Assembly: GCF_016583765.1 (NCBI RefSeq)
Contig: NZ_NRRR01000001.1
Span: 434,001-498,000 of the forward strand
Source of the DNA: Chromatium weissei
GTDB taxonomy: Bacteria > Pseudomonadota > Gammaproteobacteria > Chromatiales > Chromatiaceae
Reading direction: 5' to 3'
Length of the DNA stretch: 64,000 nt
The notes beneath the pieces are model-generated. The model did not search any database and was not told the DNA's origin. It saw only the letters and a program-made list of their open reading frames with translations. Both the position numbers and the translations under genes were made by a program. This document shows positions 20,978 to 30,300 of the stretch, one piece after another; position 1 is the first letter of the stretch, and every line of letters starts with the position of its first letter.

Positions 20978-22561
20978 ATGATTTCACTGCTTGATTATGG
21001 CGCTGGTAATGTTCGCAGCGTTCGCAATGCAATTCAGGCGCTCGGTTATACCATTACTGACATCACCTGTCCTGATGATATTTTACGCGCTGAAAAGTTA
21101 ATTTTTCCCGGCGTTGGCGCATTCGGCGCAGCAATGGAACGATTACAAAATCTCGGCTATATCGAACCATTAAAAGAATATCTCGCAGCCAATCGCCCAT
21201 TTTTTGGTATTTGTATTGGTTTACAGGTGTTATTTGATAGCAGTGAAGAATCTCCGAAAGTCGCAGGATTAGGATTGATTTCAGGACAAATTAACCGTTT
21301 TACTGCAAGTCAATTAGCAGTACCACACATGGGCTGGAATGACGTGCGAGTGCTGCGAGAATCAGCATTATTTAATCACTATAACCATGAAAAATTATAT
21401 TTTGTGCATTCGTATTGCGCCCAACCCACGCCGGAAAACGCAGAATGGCAATTGGCATTAACCGATTACGGCATTCCTTTTTTAAGCGCCGTACAACGCG
21501 GAAATATCGCCGCCGTACAATTTCATCCAGAAAAAAGTGGTACTGTTGGTTTGCGTTTATTACAGCAGTTTTTATCGGGTGAAAACGCTATTGAACCCAT
21601 TATCAATTCCGTAAATCAAACTACGCATTTTGCCAAGCGTATTATTGCGTGTTTGGATGTGCGCACCAATGATGCCGGTGATTTGGTGGTCACTAAAGGC
21701 GATCAATACGATGTGCGCGAAGCAGGTGAAGTACGCAATCTCGGTAAACCAATTGAATTAGCACAGCGTTATTATGAAGAAGGTGCAGATGAAATCACCT
21801 TTTTGAATATCACTGCTTTTCGAGATTTTCCACTTGAAGACCAACCCATGTTAGAAGTCTTGCGCCGCACCTCCGAGCGCGTCTTTGTTCCATTAACCAT
21901 TGGTGGCGGTATTCGTTCATTTACGGATTCTAGCGGCAAATACTATTCGGCTTTGAATGTTGCGGATGAATATTTTCGTTCCGGTGCAGATAAAGTTTCA
22001 ATTGGCTCGGATGCGGTATTAACGGTTGAACGCTATTTAGAACGCGGCAACGGTGATGGCACAAGCGCAATTGAACAAATCGCTCGCGTATACGGTAATC
22101 AAGCAGTTGTGATTTCGATTGATCCCCGCCGAGTTTATGTTAATTCACCAAATGACACGCGTCATTATACCGTTTCAACAACCACGCTCGGACCAAATGG
22201 CGAAGCGTATTGTTGGTTTCAATGCACAATTAACGGTGGACGTGAAGGACGCGATGTGGATGCAATTGAATTAGCGTGCATTTGTGAGCGATTGGGTGCA
22301 GGCGAGATTTTGCTTAATTCTATTGATCGTGATGGCACTGGCGCTGGTTTTGATTTGGAATTAATTAGCGCAGTGCGTGCTGCTGTAACCATTCCAGTGA
22401 TTGCATCCAGCGGCGCGGGAACAGTAGAACATTTTAATGACGTATTTCGCTTTACCAACGCAGAAGCCGCATTAGCTGCTGGCATTTTTCATCGTCATGA
22501 AGTGCCGATTGCAGCAGTTAAAACGCATTTGCGTGATTGCGGAATTGAAACACGCGTTTAA
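20978..22561 (+). CDS. hisHF: Bifunctional imidazole glycerol phosphate synthase HisH-HisF fusion
   Basis: One 527-residue chain carrying both subunits of the fifth step of histidine biosynthesis. Residues 1-~200 are the glutamine amidotransferase HisH with nucleophile Cys79 in FFGICIGLQVLF and the catalytic His in VQFHPEKSG. Residues ~210-527 are the cyclase HisF with the catalytic Asp residues in ACLDV and VISIDPRR. Most bacteria have separate hisH and hisF. The cyclase half carries inserts and wording (GDQYDVREAGEVRNLGKP, SSGKYYSALNVADEYF) that I know from fungal HIS7 and plant enzymes. A good AGGA site lies eight bases before the ATG. No other his genes are adjacent. Confidence 0.93.
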   Translation: MISLLDYGAGNVRSVRNAIQALGYTITDITCPDDILRAEKLIFPGVGAFGAAMERLQNLGYIEPLKEYLAANRPFFGICIGLQVLFDSSEESPKVAGLGLISGQINRFTASQLAVPHMGWNDVRVLRESALFNHYNHEKLYFVHSYCAQPTPENAEWQLALTDYGIPFLSAVQRGNIAAVQFHPEKSGTVGLRLLQQFLSGENAIEPIINSVNQTTHFAKRIIACLDVRTNDAGDLVVTKGDQYDVREAGEVRNLGKPIELAQRYYEEGADEITFLNITAFRDFPLEDQPMLEVLRRTSERVFVPLTIGGGIRSFTDSSGKYYSALNVADEYFRSGADKVSIGSDAVLTVERYLERGNGDGTSAIEQIARVYGNQAVVISIDPRRVYVNSPNDTRHYTVSTTTLGPNGEAYCWFQCTINGGREGRDVDAIELACICERLGAGEILLNSIDRDGTGAGFDLELISAVRAAVTIPVIASSGAGTVEHFNDVFRFTNAEAALAAGIFHRHEVPIAAVKTHLRDCGIETRV

Positions 22562-22604
22562 TCACCAAAACGTCATTCTTAAAACGCGAGAGACATCTAA
22601 CGCT

Positions 22605-22790
22605 ATGGAACTTTTTTTACAGCTTACTGCGGCATTCGCAATGACGTTAATGCTGGTTTATTTATGGCCAGCATTCAAACATTGGCAGCAAAATAGCCCT
22701 AAAGCTCAATCCGGTGATTGGCAAGCAGTATTGTTGCCACTCGGTGCGGTGGTGCTTTTAGTCGTTTTTCTCATTATGGCAGTGCGCTAA
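22605..22790 (+). CDS. Small two-helix membrane protein
   Basis: A 61-residue protein with two predicted membrane helices (LFLQLTAAFAMTLMLVYLW and LLPLGAVVLLVVFLIMAVR) joined by a short polar loop (KHWQQNSPKAQSGDWQ). The ATG at 22605 is chosen over longer in-frame starts because those run into hisHF, and a GAGA element lies upstream. It resembles small conserved inner-membrane proteins of unknown function. It lies 43 bases after hisHF and 85 before rlmI. Confidence 0.6.
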   Translation: MELFLQLTAAFAMTLMLVYLWPAFKHWQQNSPKAQSGDWQAVLLPLGAVVLLVVFLIMAVR

Positions 22791-22875
22791 ATGAATACGC
22801 ATCAGTTGCAGCAATTCTGGTAGGCTGTTACTGCAAGAACAGACCACCATTCATTTACGTTAGTCGGAATTCATT

Positions 22876-24072
22876 ATGAAAACGCAACCGCTCATTCTGC
22901 GCAAAGATCAGGAACGTCGTTTAATTGCTGGTCATTGCTGGATTTATAGCAATGAAGTTGATACGCAAGCGACACCGCTAAAAGGATTTTCATCCGGTCA
23001 ATCGGTGGAGATTTTTAGTGACCACGAACGTTGGATTGGTCACGGTTATATCAATCCGCATTCACTCATTTGTGCGCGTATTGTGACGCGTGATCGTGCG
23101 CAGCTACTGAGTCCGGCATTATGGTTGAAACGTATTCACACGGCGCTGGCATTGCGTGAACGATTATATTCACGACCTTTTTATCGATTGATTTTCGGTG
23201 AAAGCGATGGGTTACCCGGTTTAATTGTAGATCGTTATGACAGTTTATTAGTGGTGCAAATCACGACAGCGGGCATGGAGCGAATACGCGGAGAAATTCT
23301 TGCAGCATTAGAACAGGTCTTGCGCCCGCAAGCGATTGTATTACGCAATGACACCAGTATTCGTGAATTAGAAGGTTTAGAGCGCACTGTGGAAACGGTG
23401 CTCGGTACACCGAATGACAGTTTATTTTTAATTGAAAATGAATTGAAATTTGAAGTTGCTCCATTCACTGGTCAGAAGACTGGTTGGTTTTTTGATCAAG
23501 CAGAAAATCGCCGTCGTCTTGCACGTTATGGCGTGGGTCGACGCGTACTTGATGTCTGTAGTTATATTGGTGCGTGGGGATTGCGCGCAGCAGAATTGGG
23601 TGCAGAAAGCGTGACCTGTGTCGATAGTTCACAAACTGCATTAGATCGCGTCACTGCCAATGCGGCGCTTAATCAATTCAGCGATCGCGTTTATTCGCTA
23701 CATGGCGATGCGTTTGAAGTATTACGGCAATTGCGCGATCAAGGGCAACGTTTTGATACCGTTATTCTCGATCCACCCGCATTTATTAAACGCCGTAAAG
23801 ATGAAAAAGAAGGTACTCAAGCCTATCAACGCTTAAATCGTCTCGGAATTGAATTGCTTGAACCGGGCGGTTTATTAGTAACTTCATCCTGTTCATTTCA
23901 TATGGATCGAGAAACTTTTTTGCGCAGTGTGCAATTGGCAGCGCGTCGTGCCGGACGCAGCGTTCAATTATTAGAAACCGGTCAGCAGGGTCCAGATCAT
24001 CCAGTGCATCCGGCAATTGCGGAAACCGCATATTTGAAAACCTGTTTTATGCGCGTATTGCCTGAGTTTTAA
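22876..24072 (+). CDS. rlmI: RlmI-type 23S rRNA (cytosine-C5) methyltransferase
   Basis: A 398-residue SAM-dependent methyltransferase. The N-terminal PUA-like domain (~1-75) contains HCWIYSNEV. It is followed by a linker (FGESDGLPGLIVDRY) and a Rossmann methyltransferase with the SAM motif RVLDVCSYIGAWGL, motif IV LDPPAF and the catalytic Cys in TSSCSFHM. The whole matches RlmI, which methylates C1962 of 23S rRNA in E. coli. Length and domain order are normal. Confidence 0.9.
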   Translation: MKTQPLILRKDQERRLIAGHCWIYSNEVDTQATPLKGFSSGQSVEIFSDHERWIGHGYINPHSLICARIVTRDRAQLLSPALWLKRIHTALALRERLYSRPFYRLIFGESDGLPGLIVDRYDSLLVVQITTAGMERIRGEILAALEQVLRPQAIVLRNDTSIRELEGLERTVETVLGTPNDSLFLIENELKFEVAPFTGQKTGWFFDQAENRRRLARYGVGRRVLDVCSYIGAWGLRAAELGAESVTCVDSSQTALDRVTANAALNQFSDRVYSLHGDAFEVLRQLRDQGQRFDTVILDPPAFIKRRKDEKEGTQAYQRLNRLGIELLEPGGLLVTSSCSFHMDRETFLRSVQLAARRAGRSVQLLETGQQGPDHPVHPAIAETAYLKTCFMRVLPEF

Positions 24073-24175
24073 TGCGAACGTTTTAGTGCGGATATTTGCT
24101 GATGAAATAGCCGTAAATTATCATGTTGAATTGCACCGACTTGCCGTTGGTGTCACTGTTTTTAAGGATTGATCG

Positions 24176-24724
24176 ATGTCGTTTCGAATTGATGTTTCTC
24201 GTATGGTTCCTATTATGATTACACTTGCGCTGCTGAGTTTATTCAGTACCGCCAGTTGCAGTAGTCATTCGCCACGCGAAAAAAAGATCACTGGACCTAT
24301 TGATAAGGTTGTGGTGAGAAAAGCAGCGCGGCAGCTTGAATTGCATAGTCGTGGACAGGTTGCACGTAAATATCATGTGGCATTAGGTGGTTCACCAATT
24401 GGGCATAAATACCGCGAGGGTGATCAACGCACACCAGAAGGCAATTATCTTTTCAATTGGCGCAAACCGAATAGCCAGTTTTATAAGGCAATGCATATTT
24501 CTTATCCTAATGCGCGGGATCAAGAAAATAGCCGTAAGTTAGGTTATTCGCCCGGCGGAATGATTATGCTGCATGGAATGCCGAATTATATTCAATCGGA
24601 AACAATGCGAAAGCAATACGCAAGTCGAGATTGGACGCATGGATGTATTGCAGTGCAAAATCACGAAATAGATGAGATTTGGCAGTTGGTTCCAGACGGA
24701 ACACCAATTCAGATTTTGCCTTGA
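24176..24724 (+). CDS. YkuD-family L,D-transpeptidase lipoprotein (YafK/ErfK-like)
   Basis: A 182-residue secreted protein with an N-terminal hydrophobic segment ending in the lipobox-like STASC. The YkuD catalytic core shows the conserved His in MIMLHGMPN and the HGC motif in DWTHGCIAVQN, with the active-site Cys. It forms or remodels L,D-crosslinks in peptidoglycan, or attaches proteins to it, in the periplasm. AAGGA lies about eight bases before the ATG. It is convergent with the glutathione reductase gene, with a 14-base inverted repeat between. Confidence 0.85.
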   Translation: MSFRIDVSRMVPIMITLALLSLFSTASCSSHSPREKKITGPIDKVVVRKAARQLELHSRGQVARKYHVALGGSPIGHKYREGDQRTPEGNYLFNWRKPNSQFYKAMHISYPNARDQENSRKLGYSPGGMIMLHGMPNYIQSETMRKQYASRDWTHGCIAVQNHEIDEIWQLVPDGTPIQILP

Positions 24725-24834
24725 GTTCATTCGCTTTGTGCTTAATGTAGAGTTGTTCGTTGTCAGTGATCGTCGCAGTTTCTACTAACAACTTAATCAA
24801 GCATTTTGCATTGTTTTCAATTCGTCTTTTAATG

Positions 24835-24881
24835 CACATCAATTGCGTTTTTGTAGCAATCTGCGACACGCAATTGATGTG
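24835..24881. repeat. 14-bp perfect inverted repeat between convergent genes
   Basis: CACATCAATTGCGT (24835-24848) and ACGCAATTGATGTG (24868-24881) are exact reverse complements separated by 19 bases, in the 170-base gap between the convergent L,D-transpeptidase and glutathione reductase genes. No T-run adjoins the 3' arm on either strand (the T-rich bases sit in the loop). It may act as a shared 3'-end hairpin. Confidence 0.55.
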
Positions 24882-24894
24882 GTTATTTAATTCG

Positions 24895-26271
24895 TTATTG
24901 CATGTCACCCGAACGACGTACCGGTGTTTTTAATGTGACTAATTCTTCGGCGCTGCAGGGATGAATGGCGATGGTTGCGTCTAAATCGGCTTTGGTTGCG
25001 CCCATTTTTACCGCGACGGCGAAACCCTGTAGCATTTCGTCCACACCGTCGCCAATCAGATGAATTCCTACCACGCGTTCTTCTGCGCCAGCACACACTA
25101 ATTTCATGGCGGTGGTTGCTCCATGTGCGTTCAGTGCGTAACGCATTGGTGTAAAAGCAGTTTCGTAAATCGTCAGCGTGTCGCCAAATTGCTGCCGCGC
25201 TTCCGGCTCGGTCAAACCGACTTTACCGAGCGGCGGATGCGTAAAAACCACAGTCGGCACGTTGTCGTAATTCAGTTTGAGATCGGGTTTGTTGTTGAAC
25301 AGGCGCTCGGCCAGCCGTCGCCCAGCGGCAACGGCGACCGGCGTTAACGGTTCACGTCCGGCGACATCGCCGAGCGCGTAAATGCCTGAAATGTTGGTGT
25401 TTTGGTAGGCATCGGTCGGAATGATGCCGTTGGGTTGGACGGTCACTCCGGCGGCATCCAAACCGAGATCGCGGGTGTTCGGTGTGCGACCCACCGCCCA
25501 AATAATTTGGTCAAAACCGCTCAATCGCTCGCCACTTTGCGCGACCAGCGCGAGTCTGTTTGCGTCCTGTGTCAATTCCGCAACAGCAAATTCCAACCGC
25601 GTTTCAATGCCATGCGCGTTCATATTCTCGCGGAGCGTGGCGCTAATCAGCGGATCAAACAGCCACAGCAGCCGATTCTCCAACGCGACCACCGTGACCT
25701 CGGTTCCAAATGCGCGCAACACGCCGGCAAGTTCCACGCCGATGTAGCCGCCGCCGACGATGGCGACGCGTCGGGGTTGCGTTTGCAATTGAAAAAATCC
25801 ATCAGAATCAATGCCGAGTTCTGCGCCGGGCATTCGCGGCACAATCGGTCGTCCACCGGTTGCAATGACGATGTGCGGTGCGCTGTAACGCTGTTCACCG
25901 ACGGCGACGGTGTGCGCATCGACGAAACGGGCGCGTCCGGTGATGCGCGTGATGCCCAATTCAGTAATGTATTGATTCCAATACTGATTGATATTTGCCA
26001 CATAGCGGTTGCGCCCAGTGACCAATTTCGCCCAGTTCAATGCGCTACCTGTGGCATCAATACCGAATTCAGGCGCAGCGGCCACGGCAGCAGCAAGATT
26101 AGCGGCGTACCACATCACTTTTTTCGGTACGCAGCCAGCATTCACGCAGGTTCCACCGAGTTGCGCGGCTTCAATAATGGCGACGCGTTGCCCCAATTGT
26201 GCGGCTTTTTCTGCGACGGCTAAACCGCCGCTGCCGCCACCAATCGCAATCAAATCAAACTGTTGTGTCAT
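24895..26271 (-). CDS. gor: Glutathione (amide) reductase with NADH-type coenzyme pocket
   Basis: A 458-residue flavoprotein disulfide reductase. The redox-active pair is Cys42/Cys47 in [13 protein letters not shown], the FAD motif is GGGSGG at 11-16, and the C-terminal [11 protein letters not shown] supplies the catalytic His of the partner subunit. In the coenzyme domain, GGGYIG (173-178) is followed by [10 protein letters not shown]. Aligned to E. coli Gor, Ala179 is Gly, Arg198 is Leu, Lys199 is Glu and Arg204 is Trp. The residues that bind the NADPH 2'-phosphate are thus lost, and the A179G change known to favour NADH is present. NADH use is a hallmark of glutathione amide reductase in Chromatium, so that is my preferred reading. 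AGGAC precedes the ATG. Confidence 0.88.
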   Translation of the reverse strand: MTQQFDLIAIGGGSGGLAVAEKAAQLGQRVAIIEAAQLGGTCVNAGCVPKKVMWYAANLAAAVAAAPEFGIDATGSALNWAKLVTGRNRYVANINQYWNQYITELGITRITGRARFVDAHTVAVGEQRYSAPHIVIATGGRPIVPRMPGAELGIDSDGFFQLQTQPRRVAIVGGGYIGVELAGVLRAFGTEVTVVALENRLLWLFDPLISATLRENMNAHGIETRLEFAVAELTQDANRLALVAQSGERLSGFDQIIWAVGRTPNTRDLGLDAAGVTVQPNGIIPTDAYQNTNISGIYALGDVAGREPLTPVAVAAGRRLAERLFNNKPDLKLNYDNVPTVVFTHPPLGKVGLTEPEARQQFGDTLTIYETAFTPMRYALNAHGATTAMKLVCAGAEERVVGIHLIGDGVDEMLQGFAVAVKMGATKADLDATIAIHPCSAEELVTLKTPVRRSGDMQ

Positions 26272-26362
26272 CTGAAAGTCCTGTTTGTTGTATGGAAGGA
26301 AAGAAGTTCGTGATGAATTGCAAAAAACGATTCATTGCTCCGTTGCATCGGTGCTGGTGCTT

Positions 26363-26405
26363 ATCAATAGGATCAATAGGCATTAACGTGAGAAGATTTT
26401 TCACG
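26363..26405 (+). promoter_or_regulatory. Tandem 9-bp repeat and small dyad upstream of the ssp cassette
   Basis: Two exact head-to-tail copies of ATCAATAGG (26363-26371 and 26372-26380) are followed at 26387-26405 by an imperfect hairpin (CGTGAGAA with TTTTCACG, one G-T pair). They sit 58-99 bases before the GTG start of the first defence gene, in the only non-coding stretch upstream of the cassette. A regulator-binding site is plausible but unproven. No convincing -35/-10 pair could be assigned. Confidence 0.3.
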
Positions 26406-26461
26406 AGTCGTTACAACTTAAATGCCTCAAGAACACATCTACAACCTTCTGAGATTTCACA

Positions 26462-27364
26462 GTGAAGCTGGATTCAAAACAAACCGCTTTCGGTCGCCAC
26501 GAAACTTTTCCGCTGCGCTATGCCTGGTTAACCAAAGGGTTTGATGCGATCACTCAGCAGCCGAATATTTTCAGTCATCCAGATCGCGCCATGGTGGTGC
26601 TCGGAGTCGGGCGCAACATGACTAGCGCCATTCAGTATTGGCTGCAAGCGACACGACTAGTTGAGTTTACCGATGGATTGGGAATGCCCACCTTGCTTGG
26701 CGATTTGCTGCTCGGCAATACCGGCGACCCCTATTTAGAAGATGAATCAACACTTTGGATTCTGCATTGGTTGATTGCATCTAATACCGAACTGGCGACT
26801 GGTTTTTTCTGGTTCTTTAATCGCTTTGCCATGCCTCGCTTTCAGGAACTCGAAATGCGCACCGGAATGAGCGACTTTGTGGCGCAGGAACTTCAGATCA
26901 AGCGTTCGCAAAGTACGGTCAAATCTGATGTTTCTACGCTGTTGCGAATGTATACATCAACCGCAGATCGCAGCGAAGACCATCTCGATACACCGATGGC
27001 TCCATTGCGTTTGATCGAGACTGAAGGCAATACACGAGACTATCGCAGTCTGCGCACTGTTCGACCTCTTCTGCCACCAGTTGCACTGCACTTCGCGCTG
27101 GCAGAACGTTTTACCGACGAGCCGGAACAACCTGCGCTACCTATTCGACTCATTCTCTATGGCGGTGACGACCGCGCCGCGCCCGGTGCCGTTTTTCGTC
27201 TCAGCGAAGAAGGTTTGATGACCAGTCTCGCGCACGTGATGGAACACTATCCCCGTTGTTACGAACTGCGTGATACCGCAGGCATTCACCAGCTCTATCG
27301 TGGCGAATGCTTCGCTGAACCTCTTGACATTATTGATAATTATTACAAGAAGGTCGTCGCATGA
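26462..27364 (+). CDS. sspB: SspB-like DUF4007 protein of DNA phosphorothioation
   Basis: A 300-residue protein opening with FGRHETFPLRYAWLTKGFD, the DUF4007 hallmark, followed by a helical body (ALHWLIA-type LWILHWLIASNTELATGF, a segment with KSDVSTLLRMY) and a C-terminal domain ending near residue 300. As I recall, in SspABCD single-strand phosphorothioation systems SspB is the DUF4007 subunit that nicks DNA so that sulfur can be introduced. The start is a GTG at 26462; the only upstream signal is a weak TGAGAT. The stop overlaps the sspC ATG in an ATGA arrangement. The function is taken from the family and the gene order, not from visible catalytic residues. Confidence 0.75.
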   Translation: MKLDSKQTAFGRHETFPLRYAWLTKGFDAITQQPNIFSHPDRAMVVLGVGRNMTSAIQYWLQATRLVEFTDGLGMPTLLGDLLLGNTGDPYLEDESTLWILHWLIASNTELATGFFWFFNRFAMPRFQELEMRTGMSDFVAQELQIKRSQSTVKSDVSTLLRMYTSTADRSEDHLDTPMAPLRLIETEGNTRDYRSLRTVRPLLPPVALHFALAERFTDEPEQPALPIRLILYGGDDRAAPGAVFRLSEEGLMTSLAHVMEHYPRCYELRDTAGIHQLYRGECFAEPLDIIDNYYKKVVA

Positions 27365-30300
27365 AGGAGCTTCTAACACCACTGGCGCAGATGATCAGTA
27401 TTCGCGCCGAATTCGGTCGCTCCATCAACTTGGCACGTGACCGCGATTCTATCGAACTGCTGCGTAGCTACATTCCAACTTTCCGCGCCGTCACCGTGCT
27501 GGAGCAGATCGCGGACGGTTTGTCGTCGGCATCCATCGGACGTGCACTCGCGCTGATCGGACCATACGGCGCAGGTAAATCGGCATTTGCTCTGTTTACC
27601 GCAGCCTTGCTGGCAGCACCGAGTAGCTCGATACACCGAACCGCCTTCGCAATTCTGCGCCAGCAACAACCTTCGTTAGCTGAACGATTTCGTACTTGGC
27701 TCGGAACGTCCGAAGGCATATTACGAGTTCAAATCAACGGCATTCCAGATTCACTGATTCGTCAGATCATGTTGGCACTCGCGCTCGCCGCGGAACAGGC
27801 TGGTTTGGCAGCGACTTTCGTGCAACGCCTGCGAGCCGCCGCGAGACCTGAGGTGCGCATGGATCATGTACTCGATCTCGTTTCTCAAGTGCAATCGGCT
27901 TGGGCGGAGGTTGGCGGTATCGGTGTGCTCATCGAAATTGATGAGCTGGGCAAATTTCTCGAATTCGAGGCTTATAACCCACAGCACCGCGAAATTCATT
28001 TGCTGCAACTGCTCGCCGAAAAATCCGCCGAAAGCGGTTCGACACCATTGTTTCTACTGGTGATGTTGCATCAGGCTTTCGAGCATTACAGCAATCGTTT
28101 AGGCAAAAGTCTGCGCGATGAATGGAAAAAAGTGCAGGGACGTTTTAGCGCAATCGCCTTTCTGGAACCTGCCGAGCAGGCGTTACCAGTGATTGCTGCT
28201 GCATTTCAACGCGAGGGAACACTGACATCTGCTGTCGAGACTGACATTCGCAGTGCTGCGACTGAATTGATGCAGTGTGCTGCGCTTCCGCATGGCATTG
28301 ATCTCGCTCGTGCCATCAAACTCTTTACAAGCTGCTATCCACTGCATCCGCTGACTCTGCTGATATTGCCGGTGCTCTGTCAGAAGGTCGCGCAAAACGA
28401 GCGCACACTGTTTTCTTATCTCGGCAGCACCGACTCCTTCGGACTGCGCGGTCGTTTGGAAAGCCTGCATTTGGGCGACTGGATTGGTCCTTGGGAACTC
28501 TATGATTATTTCATTCTGAATCAGGCGAGTGGATTTTCTGATCCGCTGTCCTACCACCGCTGGGTGGAGGTTATCACCGCGCTTGAACGCTACGATGGCG
28601 ACACGAGCAGCGGCAGCACCGATTCCGTCACCCGATTACTGAAAACCATCGGTTTGCTCAATCTCATCGGCGCGCAACGTGGCTTGAAAGCATCAGATAC
28701 TCTGCTGCGGCTGCTATTTGGCGATGATCTGAATGCATCGCTCGACATTCTGCGTACGGCATCCATTGTGCATTTTCGCAGCTATTCACAAGAGTTCCGC
28801 GTCTGGCAGGGCAGCGATTTCGATCTTCACAGCGCCCTTCAACAGGCCGCAGCGGAACAGGCCACCCGACCGCTAGCCGAGACGCTGAATAACTTGGCTC
28901 CGTTGACACCGCTGGTGGCAAGACGCGCATCAATCGAGACCGGCACTCTGCGTCGATTCGAGCCTTTCTTCACCTCGGCTGATTGTTGGCCGCCGAAAAG
29001 CAATTCGGTAGAACTTCCGCTCTGGCTTTATCTCGCTGAACCTGAAGAAATTCCTGATCTGCGCAAAACCGGTAGTCGTGCAGTGGTTGGCGTGTGTCGC
29101 TTCACTGAACGGCTACGAGAAGCCGTCACGGAATGGCTGGCGCTACAGGAATTGCCACGCCAGCACGCCGTACTACAACAAGACCCGATTGCTCAACGCG
29201 AGCATCGCGCTTGGCTTGAAAATGCAGAGAATGAAGCGAATAGCGCGATTCGAACGCTGCTGGAAGCGCCAGAGACTTTGAGCTGGTTTTTTGGCGGCAA
29301 ACACCGCGATATTTGCGATCGATCTGCGTTTCAGCGCGAACTTTCACGCTGGGTACAGAAGGTGTGTTTTCCACAGGCACCCTTGCTTCGCAATGAGTTA
29401 ATTAATCGTGAACGTCCTTCCACTGCTGCGAACATTGGGCGCAAAAAGCTGCTAGCGGCAATGCTCAAAACACCTGAACAGGAAGGACTGGGTATTGAGA
29501 AGACTCCGGCTGAAAAGAGTCTCTATTTGTCATTGCTGCACGAAAGCGGTTTGCATCGCGCTGATTCCAGCGGACGCTGGAATTATTTTCCACCGCCACC
29601 GATCGATCGCTGCAATCTGCGTCCACTTTGGAACGCCATTTCCAGCACCTTGGGCGATGTTGGCGAGCGTCAGGTTTCTCTCACGGAGCTTTATGCCAAG
29701 TTGCAAGCACCTCCCTTTGGCGTGCGTCTCGGCGTGCTTCCGATCTTGGTGATCACTTATTTGTTGGCTAACCGCCGCGAAGTTGCGCTCTATCAGGAAG
29801 GTGTTTTCCGTGAGACGCTGACGATTGAACAAGCGGAACTGCTGTGTCGCCGACCGGCACTGTTCGCATTGGAACGCTTTGAATTGGTTGGGCTGCGTGG
29901 CGAGCTTTTCGAGCAGTATCTGGGTTCCATCGTCGGCAATCTGCAAGAGAATGCGACACTGCTTGACATCGTGCGACCGTTGATTCGGTTTGCGAGCAAA
30001 CTCCCAGATTACAGTCAGCATTGCGCTGGACTGAGCTTGAATGCAGAGCGGGTACGCACCGCTTTTCGGCAGGCGAAAAGTCCCGGAGTGCTGCTGTTTG
30101 ATGCACTGCCACGTGCTTGTGGAATCGATCCTGAGACCCTCGCTAACAACGATCAAAGTACCGTTGAGCGTTTTATTGCAGGTCTTATTGCCGTTCTGCG
30201 CGAACTGAATACAGCTTATCCCGCTCTTTTGACACACTGGCAAACACAACTGCAACACGCCATGCTGAATGCTTCCATTGAAGACTTGACGCTGATTCGT

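Noticed and set aside
25402..26223. 273-codon open frame on the plus strand
   Set aside because: Antisense to the glutathione reductase gene, whose motifs are complete. The shadow protein has no recognisable features.
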